Shown here: in pieces, positions 49,528 to 60,204 of the stretch
Position numbering within the stretch: the first letter of the stretch is position 1
How the letters are laid out: each line of letters starts with the position of its first letter
Source: Candidatus Omnitrophota bacterium
GTDB taxonomy: Bacteria; Omnitrophota; Gorgyraeia; Gorgyraeales; Gorgyraeaceae
NCBI GenBank assembly: GCA_018819285.1
Contig: JAHJQM010000023.1
Location: forward strand, 1-63,457
Length of the DNA: 63,457 nt
Direction of reading: 5' to 3'
The notes under the pieces: model-generated
Told to the model about the DNA's origin: nothing
Seen by the model: the letters and a program-made list of their open reading frames with translations, nothing else
The model's database searches: none
Translations under genes and position numbers: made by a program

Positions 49528-49832
49528 GGCCTCTGGCAGGCCTACGAAAAGCCTCGCCGATTCGAGCGGGCACGGTGTCCGCTGAGCCAGACTGGGGTCA
49601 TTCGGCACGAAATAATTTTGCCGTCCACTACGGTTTACAGCTTGTTTCTGTGTCGACTATCGTTTTGTCAACTGATCGAAACTCGCTGTAATCCCTTGCG
49701 GACATTTGCCAAAATTTTTCTAATGTGCCTCAGGCCCCAGTCTGGCTCACAGCGGACGAGCGAGAATCTGCGCGGAGCGAAGGACGCCACGCTGGGGCGT
49801 CCAAGCGTCTTTTTGTAGGCCTGCCAGAGGCC
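49528..49832 (+). ncRNA. Candidate large structured RNA/element, copy 2 (~305 nt)
   Basis: Same architecture with different stem sequences: GGCCTCTGGCAGGCCTAC/GTAGGCCTGCCAGAGGCC; GTCCGCTGAGCCAGACTGGGG/CCCCAGTCTGGCTCACAGCGGAC; TTTACAGC/GCTGTAA; hairpin GGACGCC-ACGCTGG-GGCGTCC; conserved GAGCGGGCACGGTGTC and TGTCGACTATCGTNTTGTCAA. Confidence 0.7.
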
Positions 49833-49853
49833 TCTTAAACTAAAGCCTTATTT

Positions 49854-51824
49854 ATGCCAAAATTTCAATTAGTCGCTCCATTTAAGCCCTGCGGGGATCA
49901 GCAGCAGGCGATTGACAAGCTTGCAGATGGACTGCAAAAAAATCTGAAGTATCAGACGCTTCTTGGCGTTACTGGCAGCGGTAAAACATTTACTATGGCT
50001 AATGTGGTCAGTAATGTCCAAAGGCCTACGCTTGTGGTATCACATAATAAAACTCTTGCTGCGCAGTTATACAGCGAATTTAAAGAATTTTTTCCGCATA
50101 ATGCAGTTGAATATTTTGTAAGCTATTACGATTATTATCAGCCAGAGGCATATGTACCGCAGGCAGATATCTATATAGAAAAAGACGCTTCTATAAATGA
50201 TAATATAGACAGGCTCAGGCTATCCGCTACCAGTTCTCTTATGTCCAGGAGCGATGTTATTATAGTAGCAAGCGTGTCGTGCATTTACGGCCTAGGCGCG
50301 CCCGAAGATTATAAAGATTTATTGTTATTTTTAAAAAAGAAAGACACGATAAAAAGAAGCGACCTATTATCTCGCCTTGTAAACATACATTACACCAGAA
50401 ACGATATTGATTTTAAGAGAGGCTGTTTCAGGGTAAGGGGCGATACCATAGATATATTCCCTGCATATAAAGAAACATTTTTCAGGATAATTTTTTTTGG
50501 AGATGAGATAGAAAAGATTTCAGAATTAGAGCCTATTAGCGGCAGCGCACTCGCGGATTCTATTGAAAAGATAGCGATATATCCAGCTAAACATTTTGTC
50601 ACTACACAGGAAAGGATAGACTCGGCTATTATGTCAATAGAGACAGAGCTTGAAGAAAGGCTTAAGGAATTAAAGACGCAGAATAAATTATTGGAGGCGC
50701 AGAGGTTAGGGTCCAGGACGCGTTATGATATCGAGATGCTTCAGGAAATGGGATTTTGTAACGGTATAGAAAATTATTCAAGGCATCTAAGTCAAAGGCT
50801 TGCAGGTTCAAGGCCAAGCTGCCTTCTGGATTATTTCCCGAAAAATTTTTTGACAATAATTGATGAATCGCATGTTACAATGCCGCAACTGAGAGGCATG
50901 TATAAAGGAGATAGGGCTCGCAAGCAGACGCTTGTTGATTACGGATTTAGGCTTCCGTCAGCTTTGGATAACAGGCCTTTAAACTTTGAAGAATTTATGG
51001 CTATTGTTCATGAAACAGTATTTGTTTCAGCTACGCCTTCGGAATACGAGCTGCAAAATTCAGACCAGATAGTGGAACAGGTCATAAGGCCGACAGGGTT
51101 GTTGGACCCAGAAATAACTGTAAAGCCAACTAAGAATCAGATACCAGACCTTATTGAAAACATAAAACAAAGGGCATCGAAAAACCAGAGAGTATTTGTC
51201 ACTACTCTGACAAAAAGGATGTCCGAAGACCTTGCCGGGTATTTGAAAGAGTTGGGTCTGAGAGTAAAGTATATGCATTCAGAGTTAGATGCTATTGAGC
51301 GCTCAGAGATATTAAGGGATTTAAGAATGCAGAAATTTGATTGCCTTGTAGGGATAAACCTACTAAGAGAAGGCTTGGATTTGCCAGAGGTGGCTCTGGT
51401 GGCTATTTTGGATGCGGATAAAGAAGGTTTCCTTAGATCAGAGACATCTTTGATTCAGGTGGCAGGAAGGGCGGCCAGGAATATTGACGGCCATGTTATA
51501 ATGTATGCGGACACTATAACAAGTTCAATGAGAAAGGCTATTGAGGAAACAAATAGGAGAAGAGAGAAACAGATAGAGTTTAATAAGACAAATAATATTA
51601 CGCCCCGCTCTATTGAAAAGGCCATTAGAAACGGCATAGAATCTCTTAAAAAAGCAGAAGAGATTGTTATTGAGGCAGCTGGCCAGAGTGAAGAAGATTA
51701 TGAAAAAGAAATGGTAATTACCGAACTTGAAAGAGAGATGGAGCTTTTGGCTAGGAATTTACAGTTTGAACGCGCAGCGAAATTGAGAGACAGGATAAAG
51801 GGATTAAAAAATAATGTTAAATGA
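49854..51824 (+). CDS. uvrB: Excinuclease ABC subunit B
   Basis: [47 protein letters not shown]-terminal UVR motif. Confidence 0.98.
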   Translation: MPKFQLVAPFKPCGDQQQAIDKLADGLQKNLKYQTLLGVTGSGKTFTMANVVSNVQRPTLVVSHNKTLAAQLYSEFKEFFPHNAVEYFVSYYDYYQPEAYVPQADIYIEKDASINDNIDRLRLSATSSLMSRSDVIIVASVSCIYGLGAPEDYKDLLLFLKKKDTIKRSDLLSRLVNIHYTRNDIDFKRGCFRVRGDTIDIFPAYKETFFRIIFFGDEIEKISELEPISGSALADSIEKIAIYPAKHFVTTQERIDSAIMSIETELEERLKELKTQNKLLEAQRLGSRTRYDIEMLQEMGFCNGIENYSRHLSQRLAGSRPSCLLDYFPKNFLTIIDESHVTMPQLRGMYKGDRARKQTLVDYGFRLPSALDNRPLNFEEFMAIVHETVFVSATPSEYELQNSDQIVEQVIRPTGLLDPEITVKPTKNQIPDLIENIKQRASKNQRVFVTTLTKRMSEDLAGYLKELGLRVKYMHSELDAIERSEILRDLRMQKFDCLVGINLLREGLDLPEVALVAILDADKEGFLRSETSLIQVAGRAARNIDGHVIMYADTITSSMRKAIEETNRRREKQIEFNKTNNITPRSIEKAIRNGIESLKKAEEIVIEAAGQSEEDYEKEMVITELEREMELLARNLQFERAAKLRDRIKGLKNNVK

Positions 51825-52776
51825 TAAGATATTGAATTATTTTAAGAGACACGAAGAAGGGTATATTTCAGGCGAAGATCTTAGCCATGAACTTGGAATT
51901 TCTCGCGCAGCAGTGTGGAAGCACATAGAAAATCTAAGAGAAGAAGGTTATGATATCGAGGCATTTCCGCATCTGGGTTACAAGCTAGTCTCCGTACCTG
52001 ACTCCTTGACAGAAGTAGAGCTAAAGTGGCGTCTTAAAACAGATATTATAGCCAAAAAGGTTTATTCTTACAAAGAAACAGCCTCTACTAATGATGCGGC
52101 GTATGATCTCGCAATGCACGGAGAAAAAGAGGGATCTATTGTTATAGCAGAATCGCAGACTGCTGGCAGAGGAAGGATGGGTAGAATTTGGATTTCTCCT
52201 AAATCCAAAGGCGCGTATTTTTCTGTTATATTGAGGCCGGATATATTGCCAAAAGAGGTGTCTAGCATTACGCTTTTTTCAGCCCTGAGCGTTGCAAAGA
52301 CAATTAGAGAAATGACAAATCTGGCCGCGTTTATAAAATGGCCAAACGATGTTTTGATAGATAGCCAAAAGATATGCGGCGTATTGACTGAAATGAATGC
52401 CGAGACAGACAAGATTAATTTTGTTATAATAGGTGTAGGGATTAATATAAATACAAAAAAAGAACTTCTGCCGAAAGGCGCAACCTCTATTGCAGAAGAG
52501 TCTGGCAGAGAGCTATCCAGAGTTGAAATAGTAAGAAGTGTTTTTAGAAATATGGACAAATATTATAGGTTTTTTAATAGCGGCCATATAGATGAGATTA
52601 TAAGAGAATATAAAGAATTTTCAAACTTTTTAGGCACAAGGGTTCAGGTGACATATCACGAGACAAAGATCGAAGGCTATGCTATAGATGTTGACAGAGA
52701 CGGCGCCCTTGTATTAAGAATGGATTCAGGACTCAATGAAAGAGTTCTTGCTGGCGATGTGACAATGTTGAGGTAA
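51814..52776 (+). CDS. birA: Biotin-[acetyl-CoA-carboxylase] ligase / biotin operon repressor
   Basis: N-terminal [59 protein letters not shown]. Confidence 0.96.
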   Translation: MLNDKILNYFKRHEEGYISGEDLSHELGISRAAVWKHIENLREEGYDIEAFPHLGYKLVSVPDSLTEVELKWRLKTDIIAKKVYSYKETASTNDAAYDLAMHGEKEGSIVIAESQTAGRGRMGRIWISPKSKGAYFSVILRPDILPKEVSSITLFSALSVAKTIREMTNLAAFIKWPNDVLIDSQKICGVLTEMNAETDKINFVIIGVGININTKKELLPKGATSIAEESGRELSRVEIVRSVFRNMDKYYRFFNSGHIDEIIREYKEFSNFLGTRVQVTYHETKIEGYAIDVDRDGALVLRMDSGLNERVLAGDVTMLR

Positions 52777-52778
52777 TT

Positions 52779-53513
52779 ATGTTGTTAGCAATTGATATTG
52801 GTAATACAAGTATCCATAATGGTATTTTTGATAAAAAGACTTTAAAGAGAGATTTTAGAATACTTACGTATTCTGGTGATTTGGCTGGAGACTATGAGGC
52901 AAAGTTAAAGCCTTATCTTAAGGTTATAGATTCTGTGATCGTAACTAGCGTAGTGCCGATTGCTTTAAAAAATGTAGAAAAGATTATTAAAAAAGTAATT
53001 AATAGAAATCTCATAGTTGTTGGAAGAGATGTGGGTAGCGGGGTTAAGAATCTTTACAAAAACCCTAAACAAGTAGGTTCTGACAGGCTTGTGAATGCCA
53101 GGGCTGCATATGAATTATATGGCGGGGTTTGTATAATTGTGGATTTTGGCACAGCTATAACAATAGATATTGTAAACGAGAAGCGGCAATATATTGGTGG
53201 AGTTATAGCGCCTGGCCCAGGGATTTCATTGTGGGCATTGCATGAAAAGACAGCGCTTCTGCCAAAAGTTATTATCAAAAAACCAAAAGGCATATTGGGC
53301 AAAGAAACAAAAGAAAGCATGCTCATAGGGATCATATATGGTTTCAGTAGTTTATGTGATGGCATAGTGTATAAGCTTAAAAGGCGGTATTCTAGAAATG
53401 CCAAGGTTATAGCTACTGGGGGTTTTTCTAAACTTATAGGGCCCTATTGCGAAAGCATTGATAAAATAGACCCAGAGCTTACCCTTAAAGGCCTTGCAAT
53501 AATAGCAATATGA
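52779..53513 (+). CDS. coaX: Type III pantothenate kinase
   Basis: LLAIDIGNTSIHNGIFD; IVDFGTAITIDIVN; GVIAPGPGIS. Confidence 0.96.
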   Translation: MLLAIDIGNTSIHNGIFDKKTLKRDFRILTYSGDLAGDYEAKLKPYLKVIDSVIVTSVVPIALKNVEKIIKKVINRNLIVVGRDVGSGVKNLYKNPKQVGSDRLVNARAAYELYGGVCIIVDFGTAITIDIVNEKRQYIGGVIAPGPGISLWALHEKTALLPKVIIKKPKGILGKETKESMLIGIIYGFSSLCDGIVYKLKRRYSRNAKVIATGGFSKLIGPYCESIDKIDPELTLKGLAIIAI

Positions 53514-54583
53514 AGAATAAGCGAGTGCTAGTTGCGATGAGCGGTGGGGTGGACAGTTCAGTAGCAGCAGCTATATTAAAAGAAGAAGGTTATGAAGTCA
53601 TAGGCGCCACCATGAAGGTTTGGCCGAGGGAGTTGTGCGGCCAGGAAAAAGCAAAGGCATGCTGCTCATTAAAAGATATAGAAGACGCAAGAAAAGTTTC
53701 AAGAGCCCTTGGCATAAAACACTACGTTTTAAATCTTGAAGCGGATTTCCAAAAGAATGTAATAGACTATTTTGCAGATGAATATCTTTCAGCCAGAACG
53801 CCCAATCCATGCATTGTTTGTAATGAAAAAATAAAATTTGGAAGCCTGCTTAAAAAAGCCGTTGGCCTGGACTGTAATTTTATCGCAACAGGACATTATG
53901 CCAGGATAGAAATAAATGGTTCTTATGGGCTGAGAGAATCTGTTGATAAAGCAAAAGACCAATCCTATGTTTTATTTTGCCTGAAACAGAGCCAGTTGAA
54001 AAAAATATTATTCCCGATAGGTAAGCTTACAAAGAATGATGTCAGAAATAAGGCAAAAGAATTAAGGCTTAACATATACGATAAGCCTGATAGCCAGGAG
54101 ATATGTTTTGTGCCGGATAATAATTATTCCAATTTTCTAAAGAAGCATAGAAATATAAAACCTCAGAAAGGCAATATAATAGATAAATCTGGCAAGGCAA
54201 TTGGAAATCATATGGGTTTCTGGAATTTTACAATAGGCCAGCGCAGAGGGCTTGGCATAGCGGCCAAAGAGCCTCTATATGTTATAGAAATAAGGCCGAA
54301 GCATAATATTATTGTTGTCGGAAACGCAGAAGATGTGAAGAAAAAAAGATTTCTGGTAAGGAAAATCAACTGGCTGGTAAAGGATGCTAAAAAGGAAAAA
54401 GAATTAGAGGTAAAGATAAGATATAATCATAAAAAGGCTTTAGCTTGCGTAAAGGATTTGGGCGGTAATATTGCAGAAGTAGATTTCAAAGAACCGCAAA
54501 GCGCAATAACGCCAGGACAAGCAGCTGTTTTTTATAATGGGGGATATGTTTCAGGCGGCGGCTGGATAGACAAAGTTCTATAA
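53510..54583 (+). CDS. mnmA: tRNA-specific 2-thiouridylase
   Basis: VLVAMSGGVDSSVAAAILKEEGYEVIGATMK; PNPCIVCNEKIKFG. Confidence 0.97.
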   Translation: MKNKRVLVAMSGGVDSSVAAAILKEEGYEVIGATMKVWPRELCGQEKAKACCSLKDIEDARKVSRALGIKHYVLNLEADFQKNVIDYFADEYLSARTPNPCIVCNEKIKFGSLLKKAVGLDCNFIATGHYARIEINGSYGLRESVDKAKDQSYVLFCLKQSQLKKILFPIGKLTKNDVRNKAKELRLNIYDKPDSQEICFVPDNNYSNFLKKHRNIKPQKGNIIDKSGKAIGNHMGFWNFTIGQRRGLGIAAKEPLYVIEIRPKHNIIVVGNAEDVKKKRFLVRKINWLVKDAKKEKELEVKIRYNHKKALACVKDLGGNIAEVDFKEPQSAITPGQAAVFYNGGYVSGGGWIDKVL

Positions 54584-54617
54584 GTTGACACTCTGACATT
54601 GTCAGAGTGTCAACTTA
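54581..54617. repeat. Stop-proximal palindrome family, perfect 37-bp copy
   Basis: TAAGTTGACACTCTGACA-T-TGTCAGAGTGTCAACTTA. Confidence 0.9.
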
Positions 54618-54627
54618 GAAGGAGAGT

Positions 54628-55428
54628 ATGGACAAAATAGAGGCGTTGAAAGAGATTTTAAAGAAGATGGGCAGAGTGGTGGTGGCATTTTCAGGCGGGG
54701 TGGATAGTAGCTTCCTGCTTAAGATGGCAAAGGATACTTTGCAGGATGGGAATGTCCTGGCTGTAACAGCTGTTTCAGAGACATATACTGGAGCTGAACT
54801 TAAGCAGGCAAAGAGATTTGCAAAAAAGCTAGGAGTTAGGCATAAAATAATTTTTACAAATGAACTTAAAAATAAAAATTTTACAAAAAACCCAATAAAC
54901 AGGTGCTATTATTGTAAAAAAGAATTATTTAGCAAATTAGCTAAAATAGCAAAAAAACTAGATTTTGATTGTGTGTTAGATGCGTCGAATATGGATGATA
55001 GAAAAGATTACAGGCCTGGTAGCAGGGCAAAAAAAGAGTTTAAGGTTAGAAGCCCTCTCATAGAAGCAAGTTTTTCAAAACATGATATAAGAAGCTATTC
55101 TACGAAATTAAAACTAGAGACTGCTATGCTGCCTTCAATGGCATGCCTTGCTTCAAGGTTTCCATATGGCGAAAAGATAAACAAGAAGGTATTGATAAAA
55201 ATAGAGGCAGCAGAAGATTTTATAAAAAAGCTAGGCGCATCTCAAGTAAGAGTTCGTTGCCACAATAATATCGCAAGAATTGAAGTAGAAAAAGAGGATA
55301 TAAAAAGGTTTGTGAATAAAAAATTTTGTGATAAAATAACAAAACGTTTAAAACAGCTTGGGTTTAAGTATATTACACTGGATTTGGAAGGATACAGGAC
55401 TGGGAGTTTAAATGAAGTGTTGAAGTAA
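54628..55428 (+). CDS. larE: LarE-like ATP-dependent sacrificial sulfur transferase
   Basis: VVVAFSGGVDSSFLLKMAKD; NRCYYCKKELFSKLAK; DASNMDDRKDYRPG. Confidence 0.92.
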   Translation: MDKIEALKEILKKMGRVVVAFSGGVDSSFLLKMAKDTLQDGNVLAVTAVSETYTGAELKQAKRFAKKLGVRHKIIFTNELKNKNFTKNPINRCYYCKKELFSKLAKIAKKLDFDCVLDASNMDDRKDYRPGSRAKKEFKVRSPLIEASFSKHDIRSYSTKLKLETAMLPSMACLASRFPYGEKINKKVLIKIEAAEDFIKKLGASQVRVRCHNNIARIEVEKEDIKRFVNKKFCDKITKRLKQLGFKYITLDLEGYRTGSLNEVLK

Positions 55429-55433
55429 TTTAT

Positions 55434-55510
55434 GGCGGCGTAGCTCAGCTTGGTAGAGCAGTCGGCTCATACCCGGCGTGTCACTGGTTCAAATCCAGTC
55501 GCCGCTACCA
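55434..55510 (+). tRNA. tRNA-Met (CAU), CCA encoded
   Basis: GGCGGCGTAGCTCAGCTTGGTAGAGCAGTCGGCTCATACCCGGCGTGTCACTGGTTCAAATCCAGTCGCCGCTACCA; anticodon loop CTCATAC. Confidence 0.93.
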
Positions 55511-55534
55511 GATTTTGCAAATTGCAAATATATC

Positions 55535-56542
55535 ATGCTTGCCACTTTTTTAGATAAAGTTAAATCCACTATAAGAAAACATAGCATGTTAGAGAGAAAT
55601 GATAGTGTTCTGGTAGGTCTTTCGGGAGGGCCTGATTCAGTTACATTGCTCCATGTTCTTTATAGCTTGAAAAAAGAATATTCATTAAATATATTGCTCG
55701 CGCATCTTGATCATAAATTTAGAGGTGAAGAATCCAGAGCTGATAGGAAGTTCTGCGAAGACTTGGCAAAAAAATATAACCTTGAGATTGTCTGGGAAGA
55801 AATAGATGTCCCAAGAATTAGCAAAGAAAAAGGAATTTCTCCAGAAGAGGCTGCGAGGTTCGAGAGATATGATTTTTTTAAGCGCTTGGCAAAAAAAAGA
55901 GATATAAATAAAATAGCTGTTGGCCATACAAGCGATGATCAGGCTGAGACAGTCCTTATGAGAATCATAAGAGGCGCTGGCATGAAAGGGCTAGGAGGGA
56001 TTAGTCCCGTTAAAGATATACAGGGGTTTAAGATAATAAGGCCGCTTATAGAGATATCCAGAAAAGAGGTAGAGGCTTTTATTTTGGAAACAGGCCTTAA
56101 ATTCAGAAAAGATTCTTCGAACAATAAAACTATCTTTACAAGAAATAAGATCAGACTGGAATTAATCCCTCTTCTGGAAAAAAATTTTAATTCTAATATC
56201 AAGAAAGTCCTTGCCAATATGGCAGAAAATCTACGGACGGAGGATGAATTTTTAAATAAGCATGCAAAGAGAAAATTTAGGAGTGTGTCGAAAGTTAGCC
56301 AGGAAGAGATTCTGATAGATATCAAAAAATTTAAAAAGCAGCCAGAAGCTGTAAGAAAAAGAATTTTAAGAGCTGCTCTGGAAGAATTCAAGGGCGACCT
56401 GAGGAGACTTACGTATCAGCACTGGAAGGAAATGGAAGATTTGATTGATAATAGGCCTGTGAACTCAATAGTTGACTTACCAGCAGGTATAAGCGTTGCG
56501 AAAGATAGAACAAATATTGTCTTGAAATTAATAAAAAGTTGA
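55535..56542 (+). CDS. tilS: tRNA(Ile)-lysidine synthase
   Basis: VLVGLSGGPDSVTLLHVLYSL; LAHLDHKFRGEESRAD; start 55535 (ORF-track start lies inside the tRNA). Confidence 0.93.
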   Translation: MLATFLDKVKSTIRKHSMLERNDSVLVGLSGGPDSVTLLHVLYSLKKEYSLNILLAHLDHKFRGEESRADRKFCEDLAKKYNLEIVWEEIDVPRISKEKGISPEEAARFERYDFFKRLAKKRDINKIAVGHTSDDQAETVLMRIIRGAGMKGLGGISPVKDIQGFKIIRPLIEISRKEVEAFILETGLKFRKDSSNNKTIFTRNKIRLELIPLLEKNFNSNIKKVLANMAENLRTEDEFLNKHAKRKFRSVSKVSQEEILIDIKKFKKQPEAVRKRILRAALEEFKGDLRRLTYQHWKEMEDLIDNRPVNSIVDLPAGISVAKDRTNIVLKLIKS

Positions 56543-56596
56543 TTTATTCAAATAAGCTGTGGTAATATATGTATCTAATTTAGGAGATGTATTAAT

Positions 56597-58432
56597 ATGG
56601 AAAAAAAAGGCGGAAATAAGGTTAATAAGAATATTTTATTGTGGATAGGGCTGTTTTTGCTTCTTATATATATATTCAGGATAGATTCTTTCTCCCAGGC
56701 TTCGCTTCCGAAAGAGCTGAGTTATGGTGAATTTTACAGGCTATTGCAAGGCAACAAGCAAACAGTGGCCATTAAGTCTGTTGTAAAAGTAGAAGACGAG
56801 CTCAAAGGCACGCTTTCCAGCGGAACGCGTTTCACAGTGCATATACCCCAAGAAGATCCTGAGCTTTTAAATTTATTACGTAACAATGTGCCTGATTTTG
56901 ACGTTAAGCCTCCAAAGACGTTATGGACAAATCTTTTTTATTCGCTTGGGCCAATGCTTTTATTTATAGGATTCCTGTGGTTTTTTGTATATAGAGGCGC
57001 GCAAGGCGGAGGCAAGATACTTTCGTTCGGGAAAAGCCGCGCAAAACAGATAGCAGGCGATAAATTAAAAATAACATTTGATAATGTTGCCGGGGTTGAC
57101 GAAGCAAAGGAAGAACTTAAGGAGATTATAGAATTTTTAAAAGATCCCAAGAGGTTCCAGAAATTAGGAGGGAAGATTCCAAAAGGGGTATTACTCATGG
57201 GGCCTCCTGGCACTGGAAAAACCCTTCTAGCAAAGGCAGTGAGCGGCGAAGCAGGCGTGCCATTTTTCAACATAAGCGGTTCTGACTTTGTAGAGATGTT
57301 TGTGGGCGTAGGCGCCTCCAGAGTAAGAGATCTTTTTGAGCAAGCCAAGCGCTCTGCAAAGATAAGCGGCAGAGGATGCATTATTTTTATTGATGAAATA
57401 GATGCTGTTGGAAGACAGAGGTTTGCAGGAATTGGCGGAGGGCATGATGAAAGGGAGCAAACCTTAAACGCGCTTCTTGTAGAGATGGATGGATTTGATA
57501 CGCAGGAAGGCGTAATATTGATAGCAGCTACTAACAGGCCTGATGTTCTGGACCCAGCATTGTTAAGGCCAGGGAGATTTGACAGGACAATAGTTATCTC
57601 CAGGCCTGATATCATGGGCAGAGAAGCGATATTAAAAGTTCACACAAAAGACATTAAGCTCAACAAAGACGCTGATCTTAAATACATTGCAAGACAGACA
57701 TCTGGCTTTTCAGGGGCAGACCTTGCTAATCTTGTGAACGAGGCTGCTCTTTTGGCTGCGAGGAGAAATAAGGAAAATGTGGAGATGAAAGAATTAGGAG
57801 AGTCTATTGAAAGAGTTATTGCAGGGCCTGAAAAAAAGACAAGGGTTATAAACCTAGAGGAGAAAAAAATAGTTTCGTATCATGAATCAGGCCATGCGCT
57901 TTTAGCGCTTCTAATACCAGGAGCTGATCCCTTGCATAAAGTTTCTATTATACCAAGGGGCATTGCGCTTGGCTATACTATGAGGCTACCTCTGGAAGAC
58001 AGGTACATAGTGACTAAAAAAGAGCTGACAGGAAGGATAGTTGGCATATTGGGCGGCAGGGCTAGCGAAGATCTTACGTTTGGAGAGCTTTCAACGGGCG
58101 CTCAAGACGATTTAGAAAAATCTACTGATATTGCCAGGGATATGGTAATGAGATGGGGTATGAGCGAGAAACTTGGAAATCTTACTTTTGGGAGAAGAGA
58201 AGATCAGATATTTCTTGGCCGCGATATTGTGGAAGAAAGAAATTACAGTGAAGCAACAGCTGTAGAAATAGATAAAGAGATACGTAAAATCATAGAAGAG
58301 TGCTATAAGCGGGCAAAAGATGAACTGACAGCTAATGTTGAAAAATTAAAAGCCCTTGCTGAAACATTGCTTGAAAAAGAGGTATTAGATTCGGAAGAGG
58401 TAAAAAAGATAGTTTTTCCTGCACAAGTATGA
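56597..58432 (+). CDS. ftsH: ATP-dependent zinc metalloprotease FtsH
   Basis: [33 protein letters not shown]. Confidence 0.98.
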   Translation: MEKKGGNKVNKNILLWIGLFLLLIYIFRIDSFSQASLPKELSYGEFYRLLQGNKQTVAIKSVVKVEDELKGTLSSGTRFTVHIPQEDPELLNLLRNNVPDFDVKPPKTLWTNLFYSLGPMLLFIGFLWFFVYRGAQGGGKILSFGKSRAKQIAGDKLKITFDNVAGVDEAKEELKEIIEFLKDPKRFQKLGGKIPKGVLLMGPPGTGKTLLAKAVSGEAGVPFFNISGSDFVEMFVGVGASRVRDLFEQAKRSAKISGRGCIIFIDEIDAVGRQRFAGIGGGHDEREQTLNALLVEMDGFDTQEGVILIAATNRPDVLDPALLRPGRFDRTIVISRPDIMGREAILKVHTKDIKLNKDADLKYIARQTSGFSGADLANLVNEAALLAARRNKENVEMKELGESIERVIAGPEKKTRVINLEEKKIVSYHESGHALLALLIPGADPLHKVSIIPRGIALGYTMRLPLEDRYIVTKKELTGRIVGILGGRASEDLTFGELSTGAQDDLEKSTDIARDMVMRWGMSEKLGNLTFGRREDQIFLGRDIVEERNYSEATAVEIDKEIRKIIEECYKRAKDELTANVEKLKALAETLLEKEVLDSEEVKKIVFPAQV

Positions 58433-59253
58433 TAGATTTTAAATTCGGTTCCCGTACCTATATAATGGGGATACTGAATGTTACGCCTGATTCTTTTAGC
58501 GGAGACGGTATATATCAAGATGTAGATAGAGCAGTCAGAATAGCAGAAGGGATGGTTGAAGACGGAGCTGATATAATTGACATAGGAGGCGAGTCTACCA
58601 GGCCAGGAGCAGAGCCTGTGGCTATTGAAGAAGAGATAAAAAGGACAATACCTGTTATCAGGAGATTGTCAAAAAGAATAAGTGTTCCTATTTCGATAGA
58701 TACAGCCAAGGCAGAAGTTGCAAGACTTGCGTTAGAAAATGGGGCATCAATAATAAATGATATAACAGGATTGGAGTCGGATTCTGAAATTATAGACGTA
58801 GCTAGGGAATTTAATGCAAGGGTTGTGCTGATGCATATAAAAGGCACCCCACAAACAATGCAACATAGCCCGAATTATAGGAATGTTGTTCAGGAAATTA
58901 AAGAGAGGTTAAAAGTCATTATTGAAAAATCAATAACAAGAGGCATAAAAAAAGAAAATATAATAATAGACCCTGGAATTGGGTTTGGAAAAACACTAGA
59001 GCATAATCTTCAGATTTTAAACAGGCTCTCTGAATTTAAAGAATTTAAGCTGCCCGTACTTATCGGAACTTCAAGAAAGTCTTTTATAGGAAAACTCACA
59101 GGCGCTGAACCTGATAAAAGACAATTCGGTACTGCAGCGTCAGTAGCTATAGCGATCAAAAACGGCGCAGATATAGTAAGGGTGCATGACGTTAAAGAAA
59201 TGAAGCAGGTTGTTATAATTGCCGATGCAATTAGCCGTAACGGAGAAAAATAA
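58429..59253 (+). CDS. folP: Dihydropteroate synthase
   Basis: IMGILNVTPDSFSGDG; DIGGESTRPGAEPV. Confidence 0.97.
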   Translation: MIDFKFGSRTYIMGILNVTPDSFSGDGIYQDVDRAVRIAEGMVEDGADIIDIGGESTRPGAEPVAIEEEIKRTIPVIRRLSKRISVPISIDTAKAEVARLALENGASIINDITGLESDSEIIDVAREFNARVVLMHIKGTPQTMQHSPNYRNVVQEIKERLKVIIEKSITRGIKKENIIIDPGIGFGKTLEHNLQILNRLSEFKEFKLPVLIGTSRKSFIGKLTGAEPDKRQFGTAASVAIAIKNGADIVRVHDVKEMKQVVIIADAISRNGEK

Positions 59254-60011
59254 TGACTGATTACCTATCATTAGCCAAGATATTGATAGAGATAGGCATA
59301 TTATGGTTTGTGTATTATGGTATTTTACTGTTTGCAAGAGGCACCAGAGGCGTATATATTTTAAGAGGAGTAATTTTAATAACCCTGATATTTGTCATTA
59401 CCAGGCAGCTTGGGTTCGATAGGATAAACTGGATATTTACAAAAATATTTGCATTGTCTATATTGGCATTTCTTATAATATTCCAACAAGAGATAAGAAG
59501 AGGCCTTGCTAACATAGGGCAGCGCAGATGGTCCAGATTTTTCCTCAAAGAGTCAGAGATAATAAGCGAAATAACCACAACGTGTTTTTTGCTATCCAAG
59601 AAAAAGATAGGGGCGCTTATTGCTATCGAAAGAGAAATGAGGCTTGAAAATTATATAGAAAGCGGCATAGAAATAGATGCAAAAATGAATTCAGAGCTTT
59701 TGATAACTATATTCATGCCGAATACCCCGCTTCACGACGGAGGTATAATTGTTGCAGGGGAAAGGATAGCCGCTTCAGGATGTCTTTTTCCGCTTACGCA
59801 GAATCCAAAGGTTTTAACGACTCTTGGCACAAGGCACAGGGCAGCCCTTGGTTTAAGCGAGGAGACTGACGCTATAGTAGTTGTTGTGTCTGAAGAAACA
59901 GGAGGGGTTTCTGTAGCAATAGGCGGCAGGCTTACACATGACCTAGACAGAGAATCTCTGGAGAGAGTTCTAAGTAATCTTTACAGGCCGGATAAGAAAG
60001 ACAGGAAATAA
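59253..60011 (+). CDS. cdaA: Diadenylate cyclase (DisA_N domain)
   Basis: N-terminal TMs; MNSELLITIFMPNTPLHDGGIIVAGERI; LGTRHRAALGLSEETDAIVVVVSEETG. Confidence 0.96.
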   Translation: MTDYLSLAKILIEIGILWFVYYGILLFARGTRGVYILRGVILITLIFVITRQLGFDRINWIFTKIFALSILAFLIIFQQEIRRGLANIGQRRWSRFFLKESEIISEITTTCFLLSKKKIGALIAIEREMRLENYIESGIEIDAKMNSELLITIFMPNTPLHDGGIIVAGERIAASGCLFPLTQNPKVLTTLGTRHRAALGLSEETDAIVVVVSEETGGVSVAIGGRLTHDLDRESLERVLSNLYRPDKKDRK

Positions 60012-60195
60012 GTAAGGACATAACTTACGGAGTCCGTAGGACGATGTAAGTTATAAGTCCGAACTTATCCTTGACATTTTGCGGGGGATTTGAACGCACT
60101 AGAAGCTAGTTATTTTAATGTACTACGCAAAATATCAAGGATTAATTCGCACATTGACTTATGTTCACTCGCTTTGTTCGTTCCATAAGTCAAGT
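60012..60195. repeat. Tripartite inverted-repeat element between cdaA and the mini-cdaR
   Basis: ATAACTTAC/GTAAGTTAT; ATCCTTGACATTTTGCG/CGCAAAATATCAAGGAT; TTGACTTATG/CATAAGTCAA. Confidence 0.7.
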
Positions 60196-60204
60196 GTTCA
60201 TTAA

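Noticed and set aside
48336-49832. Group I or group II intron, RNase P, tmRNA or 6S RNA for the paired elements
   Set aside because: I could not recognise domain V, P7/GACTA core, tRNA-like end or other hallmark motifs; left as unknown, pending an Rfam search
55478-55534. TilS start at 55478
   Set aside because: Lies inside the tRNA-Met gene; 55535 is the sensible start
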